Shown here: positions 1 to 8,064 of the stretch, in pieces
Position numbering within the stretch: position 1 is the first letter of the stretch
How the letters are laid out: every line of letters starts with the position of its first letter
Assembly: GCA_023389035.1 (NCBI GenBank)
Contig: JAEWFC010000030.1
Coordinates: 434,001-498,000 of the forward strand
Length of the DNA: 64,000 nucleotides
Source: Acidobacteriota bacterium
GTDB taxonomy: Bacteria; Acidobacteriota; Blastocatellia; Pyrinomonadales; Pyrinomonadaceae
Direction: 5' to 3'
The notes under the pieces: generated by a model
The model's input: only the letters and a program-made list of their open reading frames with translations
What the model was told of the DNA's origin: nothing
Databases searched by the model: none
Program-made: the position numbers and the translations under genes

Positions 1-723
1 CATCGGCACGCCGCATCTTAATAACTGATCCATGTTAGCCAGTTGCAGATCGATCAGTGCGTGCCCGTTAGCCGTCGGCTGGAAGTATTTTCCGCTTGTG
101 GAAAAACTTGCCTCAAACGCCTCGACAACGTCCGGTCCGATCTCATAGTTTCCACATCCTGCTGCGGGCCCGATCGCGGCGATCATGTTGCCTGGCTCAC
201 TGCCGAACTCGCTTTGCATCACCTCAACCGTCCGTACAACTATCGAACTTACGGTGCCGCGCCAACCCGCATGAACCGCTGCAAAGGTGCGTGTCCGCTT
301 ATCTCCGATCAATACAGGAACACAGTCAGCGGTCTTTACACCCGTAAGGATCGAGTCCAGATCTGATACAAGTGCATCGAACTTCTCGCTAGATTCAGCT
401 GCGGCGTCTAGATCTCGTACGACCTTTACATCACTTCCATGGATCTGCCATGCTGTCGCGAGCCGATAATCATTTGGAAAAAGTGAAAGAAAACGTTTAC
501 GATTCTCCTCGATATTCGCAGTCGGATCTTCATCGTAACCTGCCAGATTCAGCGAATCTTTGGGAAAATCCGACACGCCGCCAAGACGTGTCGAAAACCC
601 GTTGGCGAACCCGGCCGCCTCAAGGGGTTCGCAGACCAGCATTCGCAGGCCACCCTTCTCTCGCCAATAGAAGCCCGATTCTGCTAAAGTCTGTTCGTCG
701 TCTATGATCTTATCGACCGGCAT
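1..723 (-). CDS. pgeF: Peptidoglycan editing factor / multicopper polyphenol oxidase family (YfiH/PgeF), partial
   Basis: The first 241 residues are present; the C-terminal end runs off the window. Zinc-ligand motifs of the YfiH (laccase-domain, DUF152) family are clear: WQIHGSDV at residues 92-99, TADC at 131-134 and HAGWRGT at 151-157, followed by GPAAGCGNYEIG. Family members act as purine nucleosidase/laccase-like enzymes, and PgeF corrects mis-incorporated peptidoglycan amino acids. I chose the ATG at 723 because the conserved FYWREKGGLR stretch lies before the internal ATG at 642. That start overlaps the divergent acpS start by 20 bases, so both promoters must lie inside the opposite gene or the real start is slightly downstream. 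The family assignment is firm, the start less so. Confidence 0.9.
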   Translation of the reverse strand, partial: MPVDKIIDDEQTLAESGFYWREKGGLRMLVCEPLEAAGFANGFSTRLGGVSDFPKDSLNLAGYDEDPTANIEENRKRFLSLFPNDYRLATAWQIHGSDVKVVRDLDAAAESSEKFDALVSDLDSILTGVKTADCVPVLIGDKRTRTFAAVHAGWRGTVSSIVVRTVEVMQSEFGSEPGNMIAAIGPAAGCGNYEIGPDVVEAFEASFSTSGKYFQPTANGHALIDLQLANMDQLLRCGVPM

Positions 724-1084
724 CGACATAGTTGAAGTCTATCGTATCGCTGAAACCATGGCGAGAACCCCACGGTTCGGCGACCGCGTATTCACGGCTG
801 CTGAACGCGCCTATTGTGACAGTAAAGGGGCTGCTGCCGCTCAAAGTTATGCCGGCCGTTTTGCAGCAAAAGAGGCGTTCCTGAAAGCACTCAAAACAGG
901 CTGGCGGGGCAAGATCACTTGGCACGATATTGAGATCCTGAATGACACCGATGGCGTGCCTACACTTTCCGCAGTTGGCGAAGCTCGCCGATTGCTTGAC
1001 GCGATCGGAGCTGTGAACATCCACCTTTCGATCTCGCACACTGCCGAACACGCCGTTGCTCACGTCATCTTCGAACGCGTCTGA
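704..1084 (+). CDS. acpS: Holo-[acyl-carrier-protein] synthase
   Basis: Transfers 4'-phosphopantetheine from CoA to a serine of acyl carrier protein, activating it for fatty-acid synthesis. The 126-residue length is normal for AcpS. The N-terminal GIDIVEV motif (Asp8) and the RFAAKEAFLKAL motif (Glu57) provide the magnesium ligands; the C-terminal HLSISHT motif is also present. The gene is divergent to pgeF with overlapping 5' ends and converges on the secreted nuclease gene 7 bases after its stop. Confidence 0.95.
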   Translation: MILSTGIDIVEVYRIAETMARTPRFGDRVFTAAERAYCDSKGAAAAQSYAGRFAAKEAFLKALKTGWRGKITWHDIEILNDTDGVPTLSAVGEARRLLDAIGAVNIHLSISHTAEHAVAHVIFERV

Positions 1085-1091
1085 GATCCGT

Positions 1092-2987
1092 CTAACGCGC
1101 GGCATCCAGCCGAAAATACGCGACGGCAGGATCATGATCCGAAAATCTTTCAGCACGTTTAGGGTCGTTGCGAAAGCTTTCCGGAAAATCGGCATTTACT
1201 CGTGCAAATCCGAACCCCTTAACGTAAGCGGTCAGCGGCTCATTGATCAGAAAGTGGTCCAGCACCTGTGCATTTCCGTCAAAGATGTACGAGTACCGTT
1301 CCCGTTCGGCGATCAACTCCACGAGATTCGTCAGATCGGAAGTCACAAGATCCTCGGACGTGAGCATTGTCGAATCCATTCCGGCCGGCATTCCCTTGAT
1401 CGTCCCCATCATATCCATGATCCCGTCGCTGAACTGGTAAGAATTGAAATCTCCGAGCAATGCGATGCGCTCATTTGGGTCAGCTTTTTGCCGCTCCTGA
1501 ACTATCTTCGCCAGGTATTCCGCCTGCAGACGTTTCTTGAGCCGGACGTTCTCCATCTGCCGCGGATCGCTATAGCCCAGGTACGATTTCATGTGGTTAA
1601 TGATAGCGGTCAACTCGAACGGCTTTCCCGACTTTGGATCCGGCACCGAAACGCGGATCATCAGCGGTGTGCGGTCGTTCAGGAAGATCTCTTCTTTCGT
1701 CGTCGGATGCTTGTACTTCTCGGCCTTTCCAAGCTGCTTTACCTCGATGACCTTCACCCTTGAACTCTTTACCAAATAACCGTTGTCGATGCCGCGTCCG
1801 TCATTGCCGTCGGACAAAAAGGCTTCATATTTCGGGTCCGGCAGTCCTGCGGCAACGGCATCCTTGTTGACCTGTGCCGCGAGCGACTCGAGGCCGTTCA
1901 GGCTTTCCGCCTCGACGATCCCGATCAGATCAGGAAGCCGAAGGACGTTGACGAATGCGAGAGAGATCTTGTTGAGTCGATTCTGAAACGCCTGCGTCTC
2001 GACCACGTCCTCGTCAAAGGCCGGATCGTCCTTATCATCAAAGAAGTTTTCGATGTTCATCCCGACGACCGAAAACTCGCGATCGTTCAATGCCGGCATC
2101 GGATTGGGCTTCACACCCGCTTTTACAGCAGGGTTATAGCCCGGATCGACCAGGATCGTATTCACGCGGTACGAGTAGTGCAGCACGCCGGTGAGATCTT
2201 CCATCACCGATCCGGTGATGACCTCCAGGGGCTTCGCACCATCCTGAAATGCCGACTCGATCCGAAGCCGCTCGGGGTTGGTGTCGAACAGCTGCATCTT
2301 TGGATGGTCAGCACGAAGTTTTGCCTTCGTCTTATCATCTAGAAAAAGATACTCAGCAATGTCATAGCCAGGCTCGCGGAATGGACGTACGAAAGCGTTC
2401 AGAACCCCGTAGAATGAGCCGTTTGACTCAGCTGATGCGGTCTTGATATTTACTCTGCCATCGGTCGGCGAGATCACTCGCAATTCCGGAACGCGGATCC
2501 GCATTCCTTCAAAACGCTCTAGCTGATCGATCTCATTCGGTTTGAAATCGTCGACCGCAAGCGTCACTGGTTTGGGCAGCGAATTGCCCGTTGAGACAAC
2601 GCTGATCGAGCTGAAAATGATGTTTGTAACTGTCAGGCTCGCGGGCTCGTTGTTTCGGCGAAACGCCTCGACCCTGCCGGTGACGATCACGAGCGATCCG
2701 ACGCGTGCCCTGAAATCCGGTTCCGTCCGCGTGAAAACGAATATCCCCTCGGAGGTCGCGGGATTCCCGTCGGTCTTATCGTCGGGCGACTGCAGGAAGA
2801 AGCCGGTCCTGATCCGTGCAGTAACAATGCCGGTCACCCGCACATTCTGCATCTCGGCCGGCGACATATTCTTGTCGCCCTGAACGGCGGCGATCGCCAT
2901 GTCCCTCTGAGCAAAAATGGCAGCAGCGGCAAGCAGTGTAACCGCCGCCGCCGCTATCGCCTGGCGAAATATTCTGACTTTTATCAT
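1092..2987 (-). CDS. Secreted endonuclease/exonuclease/phosphatase-family nuclease with N-terminal OB-like domain
   Basis: 631 residues. An Ala-rich signal peptide (about residues 1-27) predicts export. Residues 40-290 resemble the OB-fold part of large extracellular nucleases. The C-terminal half carries the EEP catalytic set: NIENFF (311-316), EAES (359-362), NHMKS (464-468), GDFNS (512-516) and SDHDP (616-620). The architecture matches secreted DNases of the NucH/YhcR type, which degrade extracellular DNA. It lies 12 bases downstream of a second secreted nuclease on the same strand, so the two are probably co-transcribed for use of environmental DNA as a nutrient source. The substrate is inferred. 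Confidence 0.85.
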   Translation of the reverse strand: MIKVRIFRQAIAAAAVTLLAAAAIFAQRDMAIAAVQGDKNMSPAEMQNVRVTGIVTARIRTGFFLQSPDDKTDGNPATSEGIFVFTRTEPDFRARVGSLVIVTGRVEAFRRNNEPASLTVTNIIFSSISVVSTGNSLPKPVTLAVDDFKPNEIDQLERFEGMRIRVPELRVISPTDGRVNIKTASAESNGSFYGVLNAFVRPFREPGYDIAEYLFLDDKTKAKLRADHPKMQLFDTNPERLRIESAFQDGAKPLEVITGSVMEDLTGVLHYSYRVNTILVDPGYNPAVKAGVKPNPMPALNDREFSVVGMNIENFFDDKDDPAFDEDVVETQAFQNRLNKISLAFVNVLRLPDLIGIVEAESLNGLESLAAQVNKDAVAAGLPDPKYEAFLSDGNDGRGIDNGYLVKSSRVKVIEVKQLGKAEKYKHPTTKEEIFLNDRTPLMIRVSVPDPKSGKPFELTAIINHMKSYLGYSDPRQMENVRLKKRLQAEYLAKIVQERQKADPNERIALLGDFNSYQFSDGIMDMMGTIKGMPAGMDSTMLTSEDLVTSDLTNLVELIAERERYSYIFDGNAQVLDHFLINEPLTAYVKGFGFARVNADFPESFRNDPKRAERFSDHDPAVAYFRLDAAR

Positions 2988-2999
2988 TTCCCGTTACTT

Positions 3000-4742
3000 C
3001 TACTGAATATCACTTCTGCGTTCGATCAGTTCCTGCGTGCCCTTTGGTATCGCGGAAAAGAAATCAAGACCCGTAATGTTCTCGACCGCGTTGACCGTCG
3101 TCCGGAAGTTCCGCCAGGGTGCATTGATGTTCAAAGGCGGCTGATTCGGTACTACGATGCCGAAAACTCTCGTGGATTTGTTCACCCGCTGCAGGTCATT
3201 GGTGCCGTTCGGCATGATCAGCACGACCTTCCAGGTGACCTGGGGAATGACGATGCGTCCCTGGGCGATCGTGCCGGCGTTGCCGTGCGGGCCGGTGTAT
3301 ATGTAGATCTCCTGGCCCTGTTGTGCAAGCGATCTGAGGTACGTTTCAAATTCCTCCCACGGCCCCTGATTATTTGCTGAAAGCTGCGGAACGAAATTCG
3401 TCATCAGAAACGTCGCAGAATTGTCTGCGACCGAACGGGTCCTGTCGCCCGAAGGGCACATATGGCCGCGATCGTAACCCGAGCCTGAGTAATCGGCGTC
3501 TTGCACGCGATACCATCCGTTTGGCAATGCCGGATCTGGACGATAGTCGTCTTGCCTCGATGCGGTGCCGATCCACGTGCTGTCCAATCGCCACGCGACC
3601 CAATTCGGCGTCGCTGTGCTGCGATTATATGAGAGCGTGTACTGCGGCTTTGGCATCAGGTAATTGTTCTCGTTCAGGATGTCCGGAGTCGCGTTGCTGG
3701 GATTTCCGAATATCAGCGGGTCGTCGCCGGGCAGCGGTGCGTTTACGGTAATTACCTGATTTAGGTTCACCGTGCGGCCCTGGCCGTCCGCCGCGGTGGC
3801 GGTCACATTTCTGACTCCGCCGGTAATGCCCGCGGGCAAAACCGCGAGATACGAATAAACGTTGTCGCCCGGCGTTTGGTCGCCATTGGTTCCGTCATCA
3901 AAGAACGTCTGCGTCGCCGAACCGCCGATGTCGGTCAGGTCGCCGACGACCGTAATGTTCGTACTCGGCGGAGTTGTCGCCGGTATGACGGTGACTGTGA
4001 GCCGCGTGTTGCCGCCGGGAGCCACAACATTCGGGTTCGCCTGAATTCCCGCCTGCAAGCTTCCGCCAAGGTTACACGTTGCACCTTGCACCGCACTGTT
4101 TCGCGGAGCAGGCGTGACCGAAGTAAAATCAGCCTGGTTGTTGTCCGTGTCGGCACAGCCCTCGCCATTACGCTTGATGGCGGTGGTCGCCGTCATTGCC
4201 ACGGCCGCCGTATTTTCAAAGCAGTTTGCAGTGCCGAAACCAACCAGATCGACAAGCGACGGATCAACAGGACACGTCTGTGCCGGAAGTCTCGTGGAAA
4301 CGTTTACCAAAGCGAGCTTGCCGTTCGTCGATGAGATGTTCGGGATAAAACCCTCGGGATCGAGCACGGTCGCGACAAAATCGGGGGTCGGCAGTGCGGC
4401 ACCATTCGATCCACTTGAGGCAAACTGCACCAGAAAATACTGACCGGGCTGCAGCGAAAAATTCGGCAGCGGGAAGGCCGGCAGCCAGTTAGAACCGTTC
4501 GCCGACGCATATTGCACTGACCAGCCGCTCAGGTTTACAGGCTCGGTGCCGCGATTGAATAGCTCCACAAAATCATGCGTGTACTGAGCATTCGTCAGCC
4601 CGCCGCCTCCATAGATCTGGCTGATCACGACGTTGGGCGAGACCGCCCTCGCAGGTTCACCCTGCACCGTCGTCGAAATAAACGTCGATCCTATCAATGC
4701 CGCAACCGAGAGGCACAATACAAGCGTGAAAAACTTCTTCAT
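3000..4742 (-). CDS. Secreted DNA/RNA non-specific endonuclease with lamin-tail domain
   Basis: 580 residues with a signal peptide (about 1-28). Residues 35-150 form a lamin-tail (LTD) domain: VVISQIYGGGG, then DFVELFNRG and LSGWSVQY. A linker of about 100 residues resembling an Ig-like fold follows. Residues 345-575 are a beta-beta-alpha-Me NUC1 nuclease with the catalytic DRGHM motif (424-428) and the metal-binding NNQGPWEEFE segment (457-466). NUC1 enzymes cut single- and double-stranded DNA and RNA without sequence preference. LTD domains commonly anchor or position secreted nucleases. First gene of a two-nuclease operon with the EEP nuclease. Confidence 0.9.
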   Translation of the reverse strand: MKKFFTLVLCLSVAALIGSTFISTTVQGEPARAVSPNVVISQIYGGGGLTNAQYTHDFVELFNRGTEPVNLSGWSVQYASANGSNWLPAFPLPNFSLQPGQYFLVQFASSGSNGAALPTPDFVATVLDPEGFIPNISSTNGKLALVNVSTRLPAQTCPVDPSLVDLVGFGTANCFENTAAVAMTATTAIKRNGEGCADTDNNQADFTSVTPAPRNSAVQGATCNLGGSLQAGIQANPNVVAPGGNTRLTVTVIPATTPPSTNITVVGDLTDIGGSATQTFFDDGTNGDQTPGDNVYSYLAVLPAGITGGVRNVTATAADGQGRTVNLNQVITVNAPLPGDDPLIFGNPSNATPDILNENNYLMPKPQYTLSYNRSTATPNWVAWRLDSTWIGTASRQDDYRPDPALPNGWYRVQDADYSGSGYDRGHMCPSGDRTRSVADNSATFLMTNFVPQLSANNQGPWEEFETYLRSLAQQGQEIYIYTGPHGNAGTIAQGRIVIPQVTWKVVLIMPNGTNDLQRVNKSTRVFGIVVPNQPPLNINAPWRNFRTTVNAVENITGLDFFSAIPKGTQELIERRSDIQ

Positions 4743-4868
4743 TAATGGTCCTTTTGTTAACGATCTACTAAAGAGGGCAAACTAAATTTCTAGCATATTC
4801 CGCACAACTTTGGAATGTCGCCCCGCTGAAGCGTTAACACCGCCTTAACGAGTAAATGCCGAAAACCG

Positions 4869-4988
4869 CGATGTTTGTCCCAGCGTGAGCGCGTTCGGTT
4901 GGGACAGGCTGGGACAAAAATAGGCTTTTTTGCCCCTTTTTGTTCCGCTCGGCGCTCGCGCAAGCGGAACAGTTCGGAACAAACATCG
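4869..4988. repeat. Nested inverted repeats, about 120 bp
   Basis: The outer arms CGATGTTTGTCCC (4869-4881) and GGAACAAACATCG (4976-4988) are complementary at 12 of 13 positions. Within them, TTTGTCCCAGC (4874-4884) pairs perfectly with GCTGGGACAAA (4908-4918), and GTTCCGCT (4942-4949) pairs with AGCGGAAC (4963-4970). The left arm can therefore pair in two alternative ways. It lies about 130-250 bp upstream of the nuclease operon, so it could be a miniature mobile element, a non-coding RNA or a leader structure. I cannot choose between these. Confidence 0.55.
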
Positions 4989-5245
4989 GCATTTTTCGCG
5001 TTTTCGTGCTCCCGCATCAGTTTTCTGCCTAGAATCCTTATAAGTGAGCCAGATCGTAGCTGGAGCGGCTGGCGCAGGGTGGCGCATTTATCGGCGTTTT
5101 TGGCGATTTCTCTTTGAAGCGTGCCAAAGATCTCGCGAAAGTGCCGTCCCGGGCTTAGTCTGTGATCGCGTCCACGTTCACCCTTTTCTTCTAGCTATCG
5201 AATGTGTGCGCGCACCGCGGCACCGGTGCAGTTGGTGTCGCATCT

Positions 5246-5324
5246 TGGTGCCGCTGGTGACGACACTTGGTGCCGCATTTTGGTGCCGCTGGTGACGACA
5301 TTTGGTGCCGCATTCTGGTGCCGC
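5246..5324. repeat. 35-bp tandem repeat, two full copies plus partials
   Basis: Two consecutive 35-base units (5246-5280 and 5281-5315) differ at two positions. A 9-base partial third unit (TGGTGCCGC) ends at 5324, and a degenerate partial unit precedes at 5232-5245. The unit itself contains TTGGTGCCGC twice in variant form. Too few copies and no spacer variation for a CRISPR array; it looks like a minisatellite-type duplication. Confidence 0.8.
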
Positions 5325-5490
5325 GATATTATTGCGATCGAGTTATCAAAGATCCGGCCGGTGGATCGGTCCCGGTAGATTATTACTCTTTGAGCAGCGG
5401 ATTCAGATGATGTTTTGCGCGATATGCGCGATTTGCACGATATGAAAGGTTAGAGAGGTTTCACGCAAAGACGCGAAGTTCGCGAAGGTG

Positions 5491-5792
5491 AATGCAGAGG
5501 CCCGCGCGTGAGCAAGGGCCTAGTCTCAAAGGTAATTGAGCGCATCTATGGCTGAAGCCAGGTTTCGTAAGGACGTTGAAACGGCCTTAAGAATCGCTCG
5601 AATGCTAGCCACGTCCTAAAGGACGTGGCTAATTACCCACTTCGTCGGAAACACGGCTCCGCCGCCTGAGGGGTTTTTCTAACAGTTGTGAGTTTTCAGT
5701 TTTAAGCTGATAGTTCGGAGTTCCGGCATCGGCATTATGGAATGAAGGCAAGCGCGCTTTTAAGCCCTTGCTTACGCGCGGGCCTCTGCATT
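5491..5792. repeat. Inverted pair of 29-base repeats
   Basis: The sequence at 5491-5519 is the reverse complement of 5764-5792 with a single mismatch; the core is GCAGAGGCCCGCGCG on one side and CGCGCGGGCCTCTGC on the other. The arms are 244 bases apart and enclose the REP-like palindrome. A third, diverged copy lies at 8032-8064 in the same orientation as the right arm. This is a dispersed intergenic repeat family; no transposase is nearby. Confidence 0.75.
5549..5631. repeat. REP-like element with perfect 11-bp palindrome
   Basis: TAGCCACGTCC (5606-5616) and GGACGTGGCTA (5621-5631) are perfect inverted arms around a four-base TAAA loop. A smaller hairpin, TGGCT-GA-AGCCA, lies at 5549-5560. 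The GGACGTTGAAACGGCC stretch between them repeats the GGACGT word of the palindrome. The layout resembles REP/REPIN sequences mobilised by RAYT-type transposases, but no such gene is in this window. Confidence 0.6.
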
Positions 5793-5845
5793 ATTCAGTG
5801 CTCGCAGCTCTTATAAAGCGTGATCGTTCCAAATCGGCTCATCAG

Positions 5846-7168
5846 CTACTTTGTAGGTTTCGGTGTGCTCGGGGAGATGCGCCAGAGTTCGCCTTTGGCT
5901 TCGTCGGTGACGACGTAGAGAGCGCCGTCGGGGCCTTGTTTTACGTCACGCACACGTTTGCCGCGGTCGGTCAGGAGGTGTTCCTCGCCGGTCACGCGGT
6001 TGTCTTTCATCACGAGCCGGACGAGCCGCTGCGACGCCAACCCGCCGATAAAGATGTTGCCCCGCCATTCGGGAAACGCACTGCCTGTGTAGAATTCCAT
6101 CCCCGCAGGTGCGATCACAGGGTCCCAATAATAGACCGGCTGCTCGAGGCCCGCCTTTGCGGTGATGTTGCCCGGGATCGGTTCGCCGGAATATTCCTCG
6201 CCGTAGCTGATGATCGGCCAGCCGTAGTTCTTGCCTTTCTCGACCATGTTCAGCTCGTCACCGCCTTTTGCACCGTGCTCGACCGTCCAGAGCCTGCCCT
6301 GATCGTCGAATGTCGAGGACTGGATGTTGCGGTGGCCCACAGACCAGATCTCGCCCAAGGAGCCTTCCTGGCCTGCGAAGGGATTATCGGTTGGGACGCT
6401 GCCGTCGGGATTTATGCGGACGACCTTGCCGATATGGCTGGTCGTATTTTGCGCCTGCGGCCGCATCGTGGCTTTGTCGAACCGGTCGCCGAGCGTGATG
6501 TAAAGCTTTTGATCGCGGCCGAAAGCGAGCCTTGACCCGAAATGCAGGCCGTTATTGTAGGTAGGCAAAGCACGGAATATCACACGGACGTTTTCCAGCT
6601 GCTTACGGTCGGCGCTCAGCGTACCTGTCGCCACGCTGGTTCCGCTGCCGCCCTCGCGCTGCTCGGCAAAGCTCCAATAGATGGTGCGGTCCTGTGCGAA
6701 ATTAGGGCTCAGCGCTACGTCGAGCAGTCCGCCCTGTCCGCGAGCCGTGATCGGCGGCAGGCCGCCCTTCGCGCTTTCCTCTGAGACCCCGCCCTGGCCG
6801 ACAGGCAGCAGCCCAGCGATCGGGTCGCTTACCTGCCCTTTCGCGTCCACGATCCGCATCCGCCCGGCCTTTTCCGTGACCAAAAAAGCTCCGTCAGGAA
6901 GCGGCTCGACCGCCCACGGACGCTCAAGCCCGGTCGCTACAACGGTCACCTCGATCGCGGCCGCAGTCTTGGCGGCGCACGCACGCGTCTGGCCGGCAAA
7001 CGCGGGCTTCTGCTCCGGTGCGTTTGCGGTCTTCGTCTCGAGCGGCGTGCACTCGGCCTGTGCCTGCGATGCTTTCTGCTGCGCGTTCTGCGGCGGATTT
7101 TGCGCACAGGCGACACCGGCGCTCGCGATAGTTACAATTGCGAGAAAACTAAACTGTATCTTCTTCAT
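5846..7168 (-). CDS. PQQ-dependent aldose sugar dehydrogenase (YliI/GSDH family), secreted
   Basis: 440 residues from the ATG at 7168, which follows a GGAG ribosome-binding site and opens a signal peptide (MKKIQFSFLAIVTIASAG...). An upstream in-frame ATG at 7342 would add a non-secretory 58-residue extension overlapping rnhB, so I reject it. The mature part is a six-bladed quinoprotein propeller of the glucose/sorbosone dehydrogenase family: GLERPWAVEPLPDG, GGLLDVALSP, then LHFGSRLAFGRDQKLYITLGD, EIWSVGHRNIQ and EHGAKGGDELN. These periplasmic enzymes oxidise aldoses with PQQ and pass electrons to the respiratory chain. No PQQ biosynthesis gene is in the window. A Cys/Ala/Gln-rich linker of about 50 residues follows the signal peptide. 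Confidence 0.88.
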   Translation of the reverse strand: MKKIQFSFLAIVTIASAGVACAQNPPQNAQQKASQAQAECTPLETKTANAPEQKPAFAGQTRACAAKTAAAIEVTVVATGLERPWAVEPLPDGAFLVTEKAGRMRIVDAKGQVSDPIAGLLPVGQGGVSEESAKGGLPPITARGQGGLLDVALSPNFAQDRTIYWSFAEQREGGSGTSVATGTLSADRKQLENVRVIFRALPTYNNGLHFGSRLAFGRDQKLYITLGDRFDKATMRPQAQNTTSHIGKVVRINPDGSVPTDNPFAGQEGSLGEIWSVGHRNIQSSTFDDQGRLWTVEHGAKGGDELNMVEKGKNYGWPIISYGEEYSGEPIPGNITAKAGLEQPVYYWDPVIAPAGMEFYTGSAFPEWRGNIFIGGLASQRLVRLVMKDNRVTGEEHLLTDRGKRVRDVKQGPDGALYVVTDEAKGELWRISPSTPKPTK

Positions 7169-7313
7169 TATTTCTCCAAGGTCTATGGTCCATGGCAAGT
7201 AGACCGCTTCCCCAAAACTCGTTCGAGCATGAACGCGTAAAATGTTTCTATATCTACATTGTAGTCTAGCGCTTGGACGACGCCAGCCGCAGAAATGCTG
7301 CCTGCGAAAGTTC

Positions 7314-7967
7314 TCAAAGCACCGGTACATCCTGAACCACACCGCGAAACGTCATTCGGTGCAGCGGGCACGGACCATGCTCGCGGAGAGCGGCGTAGTG
7401 AGCAGCGCAGCCGTAGCCCTTGTGCCCCGCGAATCCGTAGTGCGGATACGTGCTGTCGTGATCGCTCATCAGTTGGTCGCGATAGGTTTTCGCGAGCACA
7501 GAGGCTGCGGCGATCGAATACGAGATCGAATCACCCTTGATAATGGCCTTTTGCGGCAGCCGAACGGCCTTTAGGGCGAGAGCGTCGATAAGCAGATAAT
7601 CGGCCGACGTCCGCAAGCCCGCGATAGCCTGCGACATTGCCTTTTTTGTGGCTTCGAGAATGTTGATCGAATCGATCTCGTCAGCCTCAACCGAGCCGAT
7701 CGCGTACGCAAGTGCGTTTTCGCGAAGCTCGGCGGCGATGTCGTCGCGCTTTTTCGCGGTCAGCTTTTTTGAATCGTTGAGCCCGTCGGGCACGGGTTTC
7801 GAGATATCGAGAATGCACGCCGCAGCGACCACAGGCCCCGCGATACACCCGCGGCCGACCTCATCCACACCGGCGATGAACGTGAATCCTTCCGCGATCG
7901 CTTGTTGCTCAAAATCGAAACCGATCTTGAACTCGAATGGTTCAGCCTGCAGTTGGAATGCGGTCAC
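7314..7967 (-). CDS. rnhB: Ribonuclease HII
   Basis: Cleaves the RNA strand of RNA-DNA hybrids and removes single ribonucleotides from DNA. 217 residues, normal for the family. The GVDEVGRG motif (residues 33-40) supplies the first acidic pair; GLNDSKKLT and the late STYPHYGFAGHKGYG motif complete the fold. It lies at the end of the rplS-trmD cluster, a common bacterial arrangement, but is separated from rplS here by an exported monooxygenase-like gene and a repeat. Confidence 0.95.
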   Translation of the reverse strand: MTAFQLQAEPFEFKIGFDFEQQAIAEGFTFIAGVDEVGRGCIAGPVVAAACILDISKPVPDGLNDSKKLTAKKRDDIAAELRENALAYAIGSVEADEIDSINILEATKKAMSQAIAGLRTSADYLLIDALALKAVRLPQKAIIKGDSISYSIAAASVLAKTYRDQLMSDHDSTYPHYGFAGHKGYGCAAHYAALREHGPCPLHRMTFRGVVQDVPVL

Positions 7968-8031
7968 GGACTGATTATAAGTGGATTGGCGCGGAAAGCG
8001 AAAAGTGGCGTGACGGCTGCAATGTACTTAT

Positions 8032-8064
8032 GCCTCACTAACGTGCGGGCTTCTGCATTGTTCA
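8032..8064. repeat. Diverged copy of the 29-base dispersed repeat
   Basis: This stretch matches the right arm of the 5491/5764 repeat at roughly 27 of 34 positions, with the shared core GCGGGCYTCTGCATTRTTCA. It lies between rnhB and the ABM-domain gene and overlaps the stop codon of the latter by three bases. Confidence 0.55.

Larger units (their letters stand above)
4743..5845. other. 1.1-kb gene-free, repeat-rich intergenic region
   Basis: No convincing coding sequence on either strand. It holds nested inverted repeats (4869-4988), a 35-bp tandem repeat (5246-5324), a sequence of the type ACGCAAAGACGCGAAGTTCG (5464-5483), a REP-like palindrome (5549-5631), and an inverted pair of 29-base repeats (5491-5519 and 5764-5792). 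The promoter of the nuclease operon should lie near 4743-4800; I could not assign its boxes. On the other side lies the 3' end of the sugar dehydrogenase gene. Confidence 0.8.

Noticed and set aside
43..366. Plus-strand frame of 107 residues at the window start
   Set aside because: It is antisense to pgeF, which has all zinc-ligand motifs.
5246..5324. CRISPR-like array
   Set aside because: Only two adjacent near-identical units with no unique spacers, and no cas gene in the window.
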